A stretch of DNA of 64,000 nt, taken from contig JAHJTV010000009.1 of the NCBI GenBank assembly GCA_018829445.1, positions 28,967 to 92,966 on the forward strand. The letters run 5' to 3'. The notes under the pieces are model-generated. The model made no database searches. It was not told the DNA's origin and worked only from the letters and a program-made list of their open reading frames with translations. Numbering within the stretch: the stretch's first letter is position 1; every line of letters begins with the position of its first letter. Positions 48,500 to 59,996 of this stretch are shown here, in pieces. The stretch is from a bacterium (GTDB lineage: Bacteria; SAR324; XYD2-FULL-50-16). The position numbers were made by a program, and so were the translations under genes.

Positions 48500-51400
48500 T
48501 TATAAAGCCCGCAGAAAAACCCATTCTCCCCGTTTGCGCGGATACTTTAAATAGGGAATGATATCATTATTTTTAGATCCTCCCGTTCCGTCATATTCAA
48601 TGTTCACCACGGGAATTCCGGTCAGCTCCTCTATCTTTGATGACATGGCTTCGGTTATTAATGAAGGACAACATAAGCTGGGACTGGTCTGAACAAAAAG
48701 GCAGATATCCGGATAGTTATTGATAAAGGTGAAGATTTTCAGGATTGTCTCCAGGGATTCACCGGTATGTAGCATCTTTACATTAAATTGTGATAGTAAC
48801 TCTTCCGGATTCTTAATAAAGTTGTGATCTTTCTCTTTGATGTAGCGATTAAAAACTGAGTAATACCTTTTTTCAAGAATCGGGAATGTTTTTGCCAGAA
48901 CCTGGGCTGTAGCAGCACTTGAATAGAATCCTTCCCTGAACCACTTTTGAATGAACGGATCGGCAATCATGCGCATATATTCATTGTATGGAGTCGTAAT
49001 CGCTTCTCCGTCATTCTCTTCAATCGTGTTGATCAGATTCTGATTGACAACATCGTTATCTCGAACATACAGATCTCCAAATATGGCCACTTGCGGCCGG
49101 AAGGTTCTGGCGACCTTTATCGCTTCAAACATCCTGACAACTGTTTCTACAGCGTCTTCTTTGGAGGTATCATTCAGAAAAGCATCGTAAAAAATATCAA
49201 GCGATTTTGCAATTATCCTGTCCGTAGTTCCTTTTTCAAGTTCATAGGGACGGGTTTTGCAGCCCATTTTTTTGAGGAATCCTCCGAACATGAAAGCAAA
49301 GTAAGCATTATAGGTGATTCTAAATGATATATCGACAAAGGTGATCTCGCCAGCATAAACACTAACCTTTTCCATCCCGTTACCAAATGAATCCAGGATA
49401 TTTCTCATGAAGTGAGGGATGACACCCAGGTTGCAGGATATGTTGGATTCGATTGTCCATATGGCCGTTTTTTCAGGATCCAGATCGTGTTTTATAACGG
49501 TATCAATGGCTGCCTGGGTCATCATGGCAATGGGCAGGCACTCGCCTTTATTCAGACTGATACTCCTCTTGATGGAATCTTCTGTTTCCTCTGCCAATAT
49601 TGTGTTGATTCCTGCTTTTCTCAGCGAAGCTTCCAGCAGTTTACAGGGATAATAGTCGAAGTTTGGCAGTATGAGGGTTTTGTCTTTGATGCTGTTCTGT
49701 CCGGTAAGAAATACTGGGTTTTTGTACCGATAGGTATCCAGTGTGTTCAACCTGCCGGCAGATGCGTGATTTTTAAAGGATCGGATACCAGCTTCAATAC
49801 GGGTTTCATATCCGACATTTGAATCATGCTCATCCAGTTGCAGGATCAGATAGGGCTTTTTCCTTGAATCCAGGATCTTCTTAAAATTATCAATTACAAA
49901 AGCGTCCGGTGTGCATTTAAACGAGGTGACCAGCACGGGGTAGAGATTATCCGTCTTGGCTACATATTCTGCAGATTCAAATATTTTTGCCGCATAATTC
50001 CAATGTACCAGTTTCAGCAAGGGATCAATGGCACCAAGATCCTTTGGGGAAATGGTGAGCATATCCTGAAAAAAGGCGTTCACACCCAATCTGTCAAAGA
50101 TCTCCGGAATTCTGGAATTCATATCCGGAGACAGTATCGTATACGGTCTTCCTAATAACACCACGTTGATGGTGTTACTTGACCGAGTCTCCCGTATAAA
50201 AATATGACGCAATTTTTCCTGGTTGGCATTATGATGATCCAATGCCTTGTCAAATGCTGCAGATAGCTTGAGAAACCCAATATTTCTATTACAGATCCTG
50301 TTCAGCATTTTATGAAGCTGATACTTGGTATGAAGAACCCCCTTAATGGTGCGCAAAGTAGGGTTTAAAATGCGGACCTGGCTGGAAATGGAATTGATCC
50401 CGGTGATCAAGGCAGGAGCATATTGGGTGTAATAACAATAGTGCCGCCTCTCATTTGATCTTTGCGGTTTGATTTCTAGATAATCGGGAAGAAAAATATA
50501 GTCCACCCTTTCTGCCAGATATTGAACATGGCTGTGAAGGGCTGTCACAGGGGCGCAGAATTCAGCCCCCGTAAGCTTTTTCCCCTCCTTAACAGCGTGT
50601 CTATGTTTTTCACTGGTTACGGTTTTGATGGATAAGAGATTAAAAAACTTTTGCCAAAAGTCAATTTCATCGAACAAATGGAGCGCCAGGGGGAGCCCAA
50701 TAGTAAATTCTTCTTCGAACTCCTGCTTTGGCTGGCGAAATTGCAGCTTTTCCCGGGTTTTTATTAAATCAAAGCCAAGGGTTTTTTCCTTCACAAATTT
50801 TTGTGTTTCATAATCCCGATCGCAGAGAAAACCAAATGCAACCATTTTCCCATTGATCACAGCCGTTTTTATTTTGCAGTGATTGGTGCACAGTTCGCAA
50901 ACTTCTGTGTTAACGGGAATTTTTTGTTTGTGGAGGTCAATTCCCCTGAATCGGCTCACCGGTTTTTTTTCATCTGCAAGGTGTAATGCAACTCCTAAAG
51001 CTCCGGTCAAATGGCAGAATTTGGAAACCATAATCGGCTTTCTCAGCTTCTGCTCAAAAGCTGCAACCAGTGCTCTGTTTTTTGCCGTTGCGCCCTGGAA
51101 AAAGATCCTGTTGCCGATATTGCTTTCGATCGATACTTTTGTCAGGTAGTTGTCCCGGACTGAATGTAGAACCGAAGCCAGGCATTCATCAACCGAATAT
51201 CCTTCGGAAAGATAGTGGTTCAGATCCCGCTCCATGAATACGGTGCACTTGTCACTGGTAATGGGAGAGGCAATTCCCTCCGCCCTTTGTGAAAAATCGG
51301 AAAGAGGACAATCCAGCTTTTTCGCCTGTTCCTCAATGTAACTTCCGGTTCCGGCGGCACAAACGTTGTTCATGATAGAAAAAGTCACCATGCCGTTTTT

Positions 51401-52735
51401 CATGGTCGTGAATTTTGAATCTTGTCCGCCGATTTCGATGATGGTGTCTACCTCGCTGTCCAGTTCAAATGCTGCCCTGGCGTGGGCGGTTATCTCATTC
51501 AAGATAATATCGGCTCCCACGATTTCCCCGACGAATTTTCTTCCGGAACCGGTGGTGCCGGTTCCCAATATATTCAGTGAGAGCTGTTTTTGTGTTGAAT
51601 AATGGTGAATGGCTTCAAAAATAATCTGTACTGCCTCTACAGGCCTGCCTGATGTGCGGGTGTAAAACCCTGCGACCACTCTTCCTGATTCATTTAGCAG
51701 CACAGCTTTTGTGCTGGTAGAACCGATATCAACACCCAGATAGGCATTGAGAACCCCTGATGCCGGTTGTTCTTCGTAAATGTCCGTCTCAACAGGTGGC
51801 ATCCCCGGAGAGACACTACTGCTAAATTCATATCGGTCCAGACATGCAAAGTCCGGGTATTGAGAAAGGGTCAGCTCAAGCGGCTGATAGCTGTACGATC
51901 TCGATTTTACCCCATGAGAGATCAGCTCTTCAAGCTTATCAAATCGAATTGGAAGTCCACTGCCATCGTCACATTGCCTGCTGAGAGCCGCCCCAATTGC
52001 TCCATAAACATGGGAGTCGCTGTCTATTGTAGCTTCAATGCTGAGCATATCCGCAATATGTCTCATGACAGCCATGTTTTTGGAAACACCTCCCGCAATA
52101 ACCAAGGGGGAGGACGGTGTAATGGTGGTGACCAGTGTGTCAATAATATTCTTTGCCAACCCGAATGCTATCCCGTCACAGATAGCCTCCAGGCTGAATC
52201 CCTCCTGTTGAGCATGAATAAGGTCAGTTTTGGCAAAGACGGCACAGCGTGATGCTATTTTGGGTATGTCACCTTCGTTGCGACAGGCGATCCGACAAAA
52301 CTCTTCAATATCTTTCAAATGAAGTCTTTTGGCCTGCTGATCCAGGAAGCTTCCGGTTCCGGCTGCGCAGGAACTATTGGATCGGAAATTCAGATAATCA
52401 CCCTTGTCATCAAAATGAGCAATACCGAATTTTTCACCGCTAATGATTAGCAAGGATTTCAGTTTGGGGTGTTTTTGTTTGGCAGCTGTGATAAACGAAA
52501 CGCGATTGTCGTATCTTTGAGAAAATTGAATAATATCAGGGGTTGATTTCGTAACACCGATACTACCAATCTTATCCACTGGGAGATCTTTGGATAGAAG
52601 GAGAATGGTCTCTTTGACCTTTCCATTGTGAAAAGCGTATGCGGTTTTCAGAACATCTTTTTCCGGACTCAGAACTGCCAAAGAAACCGTTGTAGACCCA
52701 GCATCGATTCCCAACGTGCAGTTCCTAATAGTCAT
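48500..52735 (-). CDS. Large acyl-CoA dehydratase activase-type protein (tandem BadF/BadG ASKHA domains + DUF2229/HgdB-like region)
   Basis: 1411 aa; CTLGIDAGSTTVSLAVL and YLGVDIGSTSTKAVLLNESG; two CAAGTGS motifs (SSCAAGTGSFLDQQAKRL, NNVCAAGTGSYIEEQAKKL). Confidence 0.92.
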   Translation of the reverse strand: MTIRNCTLGIDAGSTTVSLAVLSPEKDVLKTAYAFHNGKVKETILLLSKDLPVDKIGSIGVTKSTPDIIQFSQRYDNRVSFITAAKQKHPKLKSLLIISGEKFGIAHFDDKGDYLNFRSNSSCAAGTGSFLDQQAKRLHLKDIEEFCRIACRNEGDIPKIASRCAVFAKTDLIHAQQEGFSLEAICDGIAFGLAKNIIDTLVTTITPSSPLVIAGGVSKNMAVMRHIADMLSIEATIDSDSHVYGAIGAALSRQCDDGSGLPIRFDKLEELISHGVKSRSYSYQPLELTLSQYPDFACLDRYEFSSSVSPGMPPVETDIYEEQPASGVLNAYLGVDIGSTSTKAVLLNESGRVVAGFYTRTSGRPVEAVQIIFEAIHHYSTQKQLSLNILGTGTTGSGRKFVGEIVGADIILNEITAHARAAFELDSEVDTIIEIGGQDSKFTTMKNGMVTFSIMNNVCAAGTGSYIEEQAKKLDCPLSDFSQRAEGIASPITSDKCTVFMERDLNHYLSEGYSVDECLASVLHSVRDNYLTKVSIESNIGNRIFFQGATAKNRALVAAFEQKLRKPIMVSKFCHLTGALGVALHLADEKKPVSRFRGIDLHKQKIPVNTEVCELCTNHCKIKTAVINGKMVAFGFLCDRDYETQKFVKEKTLGFDLIKTREKLQFRQPKQEFEEEFTIGLPLALHLFDEIDFWQKFFNLLSIKTVTSEKHRHAVKEGKKLTGAEFCAPVTALHSHVQYLAERVDYIFLPDYLEIKPQRSNERRHYCYYTQYAPALITGINSISSQVRILNPTLRTIKGVLHTKYQLHKMLNRICNRNIGFLKLSAAFDKALDHHNANQEKLRHIFIRETRSSNTINVVLLGRPYTILSPDMNSRIPEIFDRLGVNAFFQDMLTISPKDLGAIDPLLKLVHWNYAAKIFESAEYVAKTDNLYPVLVTSFKCTPDAFVIDNFKKILDSRKKPYLILQLDEHDSNVGYETRIEAGIRSFKNHASAGRLNTLDTYRYKNPVFLTGQNSIKDKTLILPNFDYYPCKLLEASLRKAGINTILAEETEDSIKRSISLNKGECLPIAMMTQAAIDTVIKHDLDPEKTAIWTIESNISCNLGVIPHFMRNILDSFGNGMEKVSVYAGEITFVDISFRITYNAYFAFMFGGFLKKMGCKTRPYELEKGTTDRIIAKSLDIFYDAFLNDTSKEDAVETVVRMFEAIKVARTFRPQVAIFGDLYVRDNDVVNQNLINTIEENDGEAITTPYNEYMRMIADPFIQKWFREGFYSSAATAQVLAKTFPILEKRYYSVFNRYIKEKDHNFIKNPEELLSQFNVKMLHTGESLETILKIFTFINNYPDICLFVQTSPSLCCPSLITEAMSSKIEELTGIPVVNIEYDGTGGSKNNDIIPYLKYPRKRGEWVFLRAL

Positions 52736-52860
52736 GGTTTTCTCCTGGAATAAAAAGCCTTGGAATCAAGTATATTTAATCTATCAAAGTGGAGACTAAG
52801 TGTATGGGATAAACGGTAAATACACAAGTTATTAATTTTTTGGGAAATCCCCTAAAATCG

Positions 52861-54141
52861 TTAAATGTCCAGTTTACGGATCAAGGCTTCCAGGTATCTT
52901 GATTTTACCTGTTTGTTGGCCAGGACTTGTTTGACCGGGGGTAATCTGAGGATGGTTCCCAGGAGGGCAGCCATCATGCGGTGACTCCATAAAACACGAT
53001 TATCAAAAATCAGGTTCTGCAGCATGCCCCGTTCAATTGCCATTACGATGGTTCTATGGGTTGTATCGAGTGGGGTTAAGATTCGCTCTTTTCTCTTTTC
53101 CAATATCAGCGCATTGTTTTTACAATTGCGAATGCATACGCCGCAGCCCAGACACAACTGCTGGTCAATCAGCACCTTATTCTGTTTTGGTTTTTCTTTG
53201 TTATTGGCAGAAACAAGGGTTAAGGCTTCAATTGGACAGGAGTCAACACATTTGCCACATCCTTTGCATTCGTTGGTTTTACTTTGGATGACAAAGTTGG
53301 AGGTGTGAACCGGTTGCATCACGCCGAATTTTCTGGCTGCAATCATCGCTTCACAGCAGCATGAACAGCAATTACAGATAAAATTAACACCCTGACGATT
53401 ATTCTCTCCAAATTGCACAAGGTTATGTTCCCATGCCGCTTTGAGGAGATCCAATCCTTCACTGACATCGGCTTGCCTGGCATGACCGTGTCTGATCAGC
53501 GCAGAGCCGGTTACATTGAAAGTCATACAGATATCCATTGGCGCATCACAGGCTTTTCCCACGTGCAACATCTTATGCCGGCAATAACACATACTGATTG
53601 CTATGTGGGAAGCCGTTTTGATAATCTCACTTGCACGCTCATAATCCAAAATATGCAAAGCATTTTCGTTGGAAAGCACGCCTTCCTGCACAAAAACCCG
53701 CCCCAGCTGCGTTTCACCTTGTCCCATTAAATTCTTGATAAAATCCTCTTCCACGTTGATATACTGATGAAACAGCTCTCCAAGGAGAGGCTGATCGATA
53801 TCCTCTCGTATTCTCATCATTGAGAATTCTATAAAGCCGGCCATAGGAGGTGGCAGGACGTATTGCTTTTCTCCGTTTTGTTCAATATCCACCAAAAGAG
53901 CTTTGCCTGCCATTTTTTCCAGAGCCATCCTGCTTTTAGTCAGGTCTTTTTTCCAGATCTGGGCTGCTTTTTCGACTGTAAACGGCTTGATCGGTAGAGT
54001 GGAAACAAGCTCCGCTTCATCGTTGCTAAAAAGGATTCTCAGTATTTTATAGAGGGTTTTGGATGACGGTGCTCCTTGTGGGTGCCTGTTAAGTCGATCA
54101 ACCAGTTTTGAATAATGCTGTTCGCCAGTTCTGTGTGCCAT
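52861..54141 (-). CDS. 4Fe-4S dicluster ferredoxin-domain protein
   Basis: CKGCGKCVDSCPIEAL and CLGCGVCIRNCKNNAL, additional CNCCSCCCEA cysteine cluster. Confidence 0.88.
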   Translation of the reverse strand: MAHRTGEQHYSKLVDRLNRHPQGAPSSKTLYKILRILFSNDEAELVSTLPIKPFTVEKAAQIWKKDLTKSRMALEKMAGKALLVDIEQNGEKQYVLPPPMAGFIEFSMMRIREDIDQPLLGELFHQYINVEEDFIKNLMGQGETQLGRVFVQEGVLSNENALHILDYERASEIIKTASHIAISMCYCRHKMLHVGKACDAPMDICMTFNVTGSALIRHGHARQADVSEGLDLLKAAWEHNLVQFGENNRQGVNFICNCCSCCCEAMIAARKFGVMQPVHTSNFVIQSKTNECKGCGKCVDSCPIEALTLVSANNKEKPKQNKVLIDQQLCLGCGVCIRNCKNNALILEKRKERILTPLDTTHRTIVMAIERGMLQNLIFDNRVLWSHRMMAALLGTILRLPPVKQVLANKQVKSRYLEALIRKLDI

Positions 54142-54714
54142 TTGTCTAATCCATCACAATAGGGAGTTAGTATTCATCGTACTGCTTAGCAGATCATGTT
54201 TTATTACCCCAGTGAGAATTTTACGTCAATTTATAGTTTCAAGTGATAACGCTATATTAGGCAATAATTATCAGATTTTCCCGGCAGGATAGATTGTGAT
54301 ACTATCAAGTTGATACATTTACAGTATAGGTTGAATTACCTATGTTATACCCTTCAAGCCGTTTGAAACAAGAATCCCTGCGGCTGAAAAACCACGTTAA
54401 TAATGTTTAATATCAACCTTTGTACAGATGTGGTAAGGGTAGAATCGTAGAATTATCGAATAGAAATGTGGTAAGGTTGGTAACATTGATTGTTGCTAAA
54501 AAAAAGCAATTACAATGTGTTATTTTGAGAAGTGCGTCAGGTGAAGATAATGAGACTGTGATACTTTGCGTACGAAAGCCTTATTTAATTGACCTTGAAC
54601 GATTTAACCGGTAGTGAATAACCTAATTTTCCAGAAAGAAAAATGACGGCTGCTAAAGAGATGTGTTTTGGATTTGAGTCAGGAATGTTTTCTGAAGGGA
54701 GATCAGGCCGGATA

Positions 54715-54791
<77 letters not shown>

Positions 54792-55095
54792 GTATGTTAT
54801 TGTACCGATGTAATCGGCAACTAAGTACTAAGCATATAATATTTTTCGGATTTGTCAAGTTCCATTTTTAAATAAAACTTGTTTTTCTCATATAGAGTTT
54901 GTTAACATTCTGATGAAATAGCCTATAATATGGAAGCAATAAAAGTGGATCGAAAATGAGGTGATTGAAAGGCTGATGAATAATCAGTAATTTTGTAAAG
55001 TAAATTCAGACGTGCAAGCCGCAAAACCCCATAAGCGCGGCTCTGATGAGTATGATTTTTTGAACAGAAACAGAAACGGAATAAAAGGTAAAAAT

Positions 55096-58000
55096 ATGGA
55101 AGAGACCAAATGTATCTTGACAATCGACCGTAAAAAAGAAGAGTTGTTAAGAGACAAAATCACAGTAATCAACGGGTTGATAGCCGATGATGATACGATT
55201 GCCGATAAACTGGTTGTGGAAAATTTTTCAGAGATCCTGTGCCGACGATTGACTGTGGATTTCTTGCAAAGTCTTACAACCGAAGAAACCTACGCTTATA
55301 TAAAAGATAGGTATGAATTTGTTGAAAAGTCAGCCGCGGAAAAACTGAGCGTATCTGTTTCACCCTACTCACTTGGCTCATCCGGGGAGAGTGGTTCATC
55401 ATTTGTATTAGATATGTTGATTGCGGATCATCCGTTTATCATTGACAGCCTCACCGAATACTTACATGAGAAGAGATTCAGCCTGGGATTGATGTATTAT
55501 GTCGTTCTCAAAATGCGTTTTTCAGGAGGCAACAATGTTGTTTCCATTCAGCATGGAATTGACGACGCTCCGGACAGTTACACCTATGTCTGCTGCATTC
55601 TCAATAATTTTGACGCGACTCAACAGGAACAGCTGCTTAGCGATGTCCAGTCCCTGATGAAGGTAGTAGCCTGCGTTACCGATGATTTTCAAAAAATCTC
55701 CGAGTGTATTGAAGAATACACGGTAAAACCCGACAAAAACGCATCCGAATCCCTCATCGACAGTGAACGTCGACATCTTTTTGCCTGGTTTAATGCCGGG
55801 AACGTGATTTTGCTTGGTGCAGGGGAAGTTGCGGTGGAAGATATTTCACCGGATCTGAGTTGGGATCATATTAAAAACACTTTGGGTTATGTCAATCACA
55901 AAAAAGCTTTGAATGATCCAAAGCTACCAAAGGAGATCGGACGATTTGGCAGGTTTTTTCTTGAGTCTGGATTGAGAATAAACCTGATTGAAACCTCCGA
56001 ACTATCCGTTGTTCATAAGAAGGAGCGTATTCAAATTCTGTTTGGAAGGAAAAAAGACGACAGTGGCAGTTCTAAGATCAGTTTTTTTCAAGTGCTTTTC
56101 ACCAACAAGTCACTCAAAGAGGATGCTCTTTCAATTCCGTTGGCCCGACTGAAAGTAAATTCAATTCTGGATGCTCATTTTGGTCAAGATGGAATCGGCG
56201 GGAGAACCGGCCATCTCAAGAAAATGGCAGTAGATTTCTTCAGCATTATTCCAAAAAGCGAGCTGTTTCGTCTCGACAGGCATGAACTGGAAGCCGTCTA
56301 TAAGCAGTTTCTTTATTTTGGTGATTATCAGCAAACCAAAATCAGCACCTATACGCAACCCGCCAGAAATTATGCCAGAATTACTTTCTGCCTGCCGCAT
56401 AATCGCTTCAGCCCCAGTATTTTCGAACGGATTAATAAGATATTGGCAAATCATCTTGGCGTCGAATCTGAAATGAAATACTGGTTCCCAATAGGGAGAA
56501 ACACTTATACTCATCATGTTTTCTGGTTTCCCAAGGGTCATCCGCAGATGTCCAAAGTTGATATCACGCTGATTGAACAGGAAGTAGCCAGATTGACCAT
56601 GGGATGGGAAGAGGAGTTCCAGGCTAAATTGAGCAACCTGGGGCAGGAGGGAACGAGGATTTCTCCGGCGAAGTATGCCGGAGTGTTTGGTGTTTTTTAC
56701 CAGGCGGTTTCTTCTCCCAGTGATGCGATTACAGATATTGCGTTCTTAGAGGAGTTATTGTGCACCGGGCGTGATCAGGTGGATTTGAGGTATTCAGCTG
56801 GAAAGGAGGAATCGATTATCTATATTTTCTCCAATAAGGTCTACCACCTCACCGAGATTATGCCTTACATGCAAAATCTTTCCCTGACAGTGTACGATGA
56901 GAATACCTACAACCTTAAGATTGAAGATCAGCAGGTTTATATCTACACCTACTATGTGATGAATCTGAGTCCTCTGGAAGAATCATTTCCAGGGTTCAAG
57001 GAAAATCTCTGTGATCTTCTCCTGGCTGTATTGGAGGATAGAACCGAGGATGATGTTTTAAATGGACTTTCTCTCTTTGCCGGGTTGAATCGCGAAGAGA
57101 TAAATCTGTTTATTCTCTACAGGAACTATTATTGGCAGATTGGGGCACCTTATCTGCCAATCAACAAGGGTTTTCTTGATAATCCGGCGGTAATGATTGC
57201 TTTACGGGATTATTTTTATACCAAGTTTAAACCGGATAATGGCGGTAAACCACTATCAGCCAGCCAGCTTGATGATTGGAAAAAACAGGTATTCAAAACC
57301 ATTCTTGAGGTAAAAACGGTTGCGGAGGATGTCATCTTCAAGACAATCTTCAATTTGATGGAGGCAACCATCAGAACCAACTTCTTTAATGTTGATGAAA
57401 GATCGACAATGGCCATCAAGGTCAGAAGTGCCGAAGTCAAACAAATGCCTGTTCCCAAGCCGTTGTATGAGATCTATGTTCACGGGACTCATGTCGAAGG
57501 GATTCACCTGCGGGGAGCCATGATTGCCAGGGGAGGTTTGAGACATTCGGACCGCCATGATGATTTCAGAACCGAGATTCTGGGACTGATGAACACTCAG
57601 ATGTTAAAAAACGTTGTCATTGTGCCGGAAGGATCAAAGGGGGGATTCATAACAAAAAGACATTTGAACGATCCCCAGGAGAGAAGGGAAGACGCTGTTA
57701 TGCAATATAAGCGCTATATCAATTCTCTTTTATCCCTGACTGACAATATCGTAGAAGGCAATGTTGTGCCGGCAGAAGGAATCGTTCGTTATGACGGTGA
57801 TGATCCGTACTTTGTAGTTGCAGCTGATAAGGGAACAGCTACCTACTCCGATACCGCAAATGAAATCAGTATCTCAAGAAACTTCTGGCTGGGTGATGCT
57901 TTTGCTTCGGGTGGCAAACACGGTTATGATCACAAGGGAATGGCCATTACAGCCCGTGGAGCCTGGGAGGGTGTGAAATTCCATTTTCTTGAAGAAGGAA

Positions 58001-59919
58001 TTGATATCCAAACAACGGATTTTACTGTGGTCGGAATTGGAGATATGAGCGGAGACGTGTTTGGAAACGGGATGTTACTGAGCAAGCATATTCGTCTGGT
58101 GGGAGCTTTTAATCATATCCATGTCTTTGTTGATCCGGAGCCGGATGCAGCTGTTACCTGGGAGGAACGTAAGCGACTTTTTGATCTGCCGAGATCAACC
58201 TGGATGGATTACAACCAGGATCTTATCAGCAAGGGGGGAGGCATCTTTGAGAGGAGTGCCAAGACGATTCCATTGACGCCTGAAATGAAAAGTTTGCTGG
58301 GAGTAACACTTGAAGCAGTCTCGGGAGAAGAGCTCATCAAACTGTTGCTTCTGTCAAAGGTTGATCTTTTATGGAATGGGGGAATTGGAACCTATGTTAA
58401 AGCCTCTACAGAAACTGCACACCAGGTTGGAGATGCCGCCAATGATGCGGTCCGTGTTAATGCTGTTCAATTGAAAGTAAAGGCAATCGGGGAAGGTGGA
58501 AACCTGGGGTTAACCCAATCGGCTCGATTAGAAGCAGCAGCAAAAGGGATAAAACTGAATACCGACGCTATCGATAACTCGGGCGGTGTTGACACCTCTG
58601 ATCATGAAGTAAATCTAAAAATTCTGATGAGTTCCCTGATAGAGCAAGGGCAGATTGCTTCTGTTGATGAGAGGAATATCCTGCTGGAAGAGTTGACGGA
58701 TGACATCGCGGAACTGGTGCTGGCAGATAACAGGGGACAAAGTCAGGTTATCAGCATGGATAAGATCCGCTCCAAAAAAGATATCAAGCAGTTCCAGGAC
58801 TTGATCCGAATCCTCTCCGAAAAAGGGACTCTAAATACGGGAACCGAAAAACTATCTTCTGCTGAGCAGCTTGAGAATTACTATAAAAACGGAATGGGGA
58901 TTCCACGTCCTGATTTGGCCATTTTGTTAAGCTATACAAAAATGCTCTTCTATAAGGAGATTGTGGATTCTGACTTATTGGATGATCCTTATCTTGAGGA
59001 TGTCTACTATAGTTATTTTCCAAAATCCTTCAAAGAAAAGTATGATATCACAAAGGTTGAACATCCTTTGAAGAAGGAGATCATTGGTACTGTGCTGGTT
59101 AACAGGGCAGTTAACCAGGCGGGGATCTCCATTCTGCCTCAAGTGTTTTCAATAATGGATACCAATGCTCCCAGCATCATCATTGCGTACACTATAATTG
59201 ACCAGGTTTTTCAACTGGGCACTTTGAGAAAGCAAATCATGGCAGAACTAAAAACCAGTGATCTCAATCAAGCTTATTTGCTGAAGATCAAACTGGAACA
59301 GTTTATAACCGAAATTTTAATCTGGATGTTGTTCACTTATGATGAGGCTCAAATAAAGTTTTCGCTGGGGAAGAACTTTATTAATTCCATTGATGAGTAT
59401 AAAAATGCTCTGGAAGATTCTCTCGATCCCGAAGAGCAGCAACAATTGGACTCAACGATCGAAAACTTTGTATCACAAGGTATCTCGCCTGAATTGGCAA
59501 AAGAGATAGCTATGCTGGATTTTATGAGAAACGGCTTTGAGACGATTGCGCTGGCTCAAAAAGCGGAAATACCACTTGAAGCGGCAGTTACCCTTTCCAA
59601 AGGAACTGATACCATGTTCCATTTTCAGGTGCTGCACAGTAGAATTATGTCAATGAGACTTGACTCAATCTGGTCTAAAAGGCACAGGGGGTTACTGATA
59701 AAGCAGTTGCAGTCGATGAAGCTGGAAGTCTCTGAAATAATTATTTCCCGCTATGCAGGAACGGTTGATTTTGACGATAAACTGGCACTGTTCATGAAGG
59801 AAAATAAAGCGAGCTTCAAGCAATTCCAGATTGAATACCACCAGATTGTCAACGGTGGAACAGTGGAACTCAGCGGAATTACCATTCTAATTGATCGAAT
59901 CAAATGGTTGATTTCATAA
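55096..59919 (+). CDS. Large NAD-dependent glutamate dehydrogenase (about 180-kDa GDH family)
   Basis: Probable start MEETKCILTIDRKK at 55096 (ORF track uses GTG at 55012); HLRGAMIARGGLRHSDRHDDFRTEILGLMNTQMLKNVVIVPEGSKGGFITKR; VGIGDMSGDVFGNGML. Confidence 0.96.
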   Translation: MEETKCILTIDRKKEELLRDKITVINGLIADDDTIADKLVVENFSEILCRRLTVDFLQSLTTEETYAYIKDRYEFVEKSAAEKLSVSVSPYSLGSSGESGSSFVLDMLIADHPFIIDSLTEYLHEKRFSLGLMYYVVLKMRFSGGNNVVSIQHGIDDAPDSYTYVCCILNNFDATQQEQLLSDVQSLMKVVACVTDDFQKISECIEEYTVKPDKNASESLIDSERRHLFAWFNAGNVILLGAGEVAVEDISPDLSWDHIKNTLGYVNHKKALNDPKLPKEIGRFGRFFLESGLRINLIETSELSVVHKKERIQILFGRKKDDSGSSKISFFQVLFTNKSLKEDALSIPLARLKVNSILDAHFGQDGIGGRTGHLKKMAVDFFSIIPKSELFRLDRHELEAVYKQFLYFGDYQQTKISTYTQPARNYARITFCLPHNRFSPSIFERINKILANHLGVESEMKYWFPIGRNTYTHHVFWFPKGHPQMSKVDITLIEQEVARLTMGWEEEFQAKLSNLGQEGTRISPAKYAGVFGVFYQAVSSPSDAITDIAFLEELLCTGRDQVDLRYSAGKEESIIYIFSNKVYHLTEIMPYMQNLSLTVYDENTYNLKIEDQQVYIYTYYVMNLSPLEESFPGFKENLCDLLLAVLEDRTEDDVLNGLSLFAGLNREEINLFILYRNYYWQIGAPYLPINKGFLDNPAVMIALRDYFYTKFKPDNGGKPLSASQLDDWKKQVFKTILEVKTVAEDVIFKTIFNLMEATIRTNFFNVDERSTMAIKVRSAEVKQMPVPKPLYEIYVHGTHVEGIHLRGAMIARGGLRHSDRHDDFRTEILGLMNTQMLKNVVIVPEGSKGGFITKRHLNDPQERREDAVMQYKRYINSLLSLTDNIVEGNVVPAEGIVRYDGDDPYFVVAADKGTATYSDTANEISISRNFWLGDAFASGGKHGYDHKGMAITARGAWEGVKFHFLEEGIDIQTTDFTVVGIGDMSGDVFGNGMLLSKHIRLVGAFNHIHVFVDPEPDAAVTWEERKRLFDLPRSTWMDYNQDLISKGGGIFERSAKTIPLTPEMKSLLGVTLEAVSGEELIKLLLLSKVDLLWNGGIGTYVKASTETAHQVGDAANDAVRVNAVQLKVKAIGEGGNLGLTQSARLEAAAKGIKLNTDAIDNSGGVDTSDHEVNLKILMSSLIEQGQIASVDERNILLEELTDDIAELVLADNRGQSQVISMDKIRSKKDIKQFQDLIRILSEKGTLNTGTEKLSSAEQLENYYKNGMGIPRPDLAILLSYTKMLFYKEIVDSDLLDDPYLEDVYYSYFPKSFKEKYDITKVEHPLKKEIIGTVLVNRAVNQAGISILPQVFSIMDTNAPSIIIAYTIIDQVFQLGTLRKQIMAELKTSDLNQAYLLKIKLEQFITEILIWMLFTYDEAQIKFSLGKNFINSIDEYKNALEDSLDPEEQQQLDSTIENFVSQGISPELAKEIAMLDFMRNGFETIALAQKAEIPLEAAVTLSKGTDTMFHFQVLHSRIMSMRLDSIWSKRHRGLLIKQLQSMKLEVSEIIISRYAGTVDFDDKLALFMKENKASFKQFQIEYHQIVNGGTVELSGITILIDRIKWLIS

Positions 59920-59948
59920 TTTCTTAACTCGTCTGTTTTGCTACAATT

Positions 59949-59988
59949 CCCCCCTTGGAGATCTTCAAGGGGGGAGCCTTTTTTATTT
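59949..59988 (+). terminator. Rho-independent terminator after glutamate dehydrogenase
   Basis: CCCCCCTTG-gagatctt-CAAGGGGGG followed by AGCCTTTTTTATTTT. Confidence 0.9.
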
Positions 59989-59996
59989 TAAACCTT

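Noticed and set aside
49412-52443. Several plus-strand ORFs over the BadF-type gene
   Set aside because: Fully within a 1411-aa motif-rich minus-strand ORF.
54420-54614. 64-aa ORF upstream of the tRNA
   Set aside because: No recognisable motif or strong start context; not supported as a gene.
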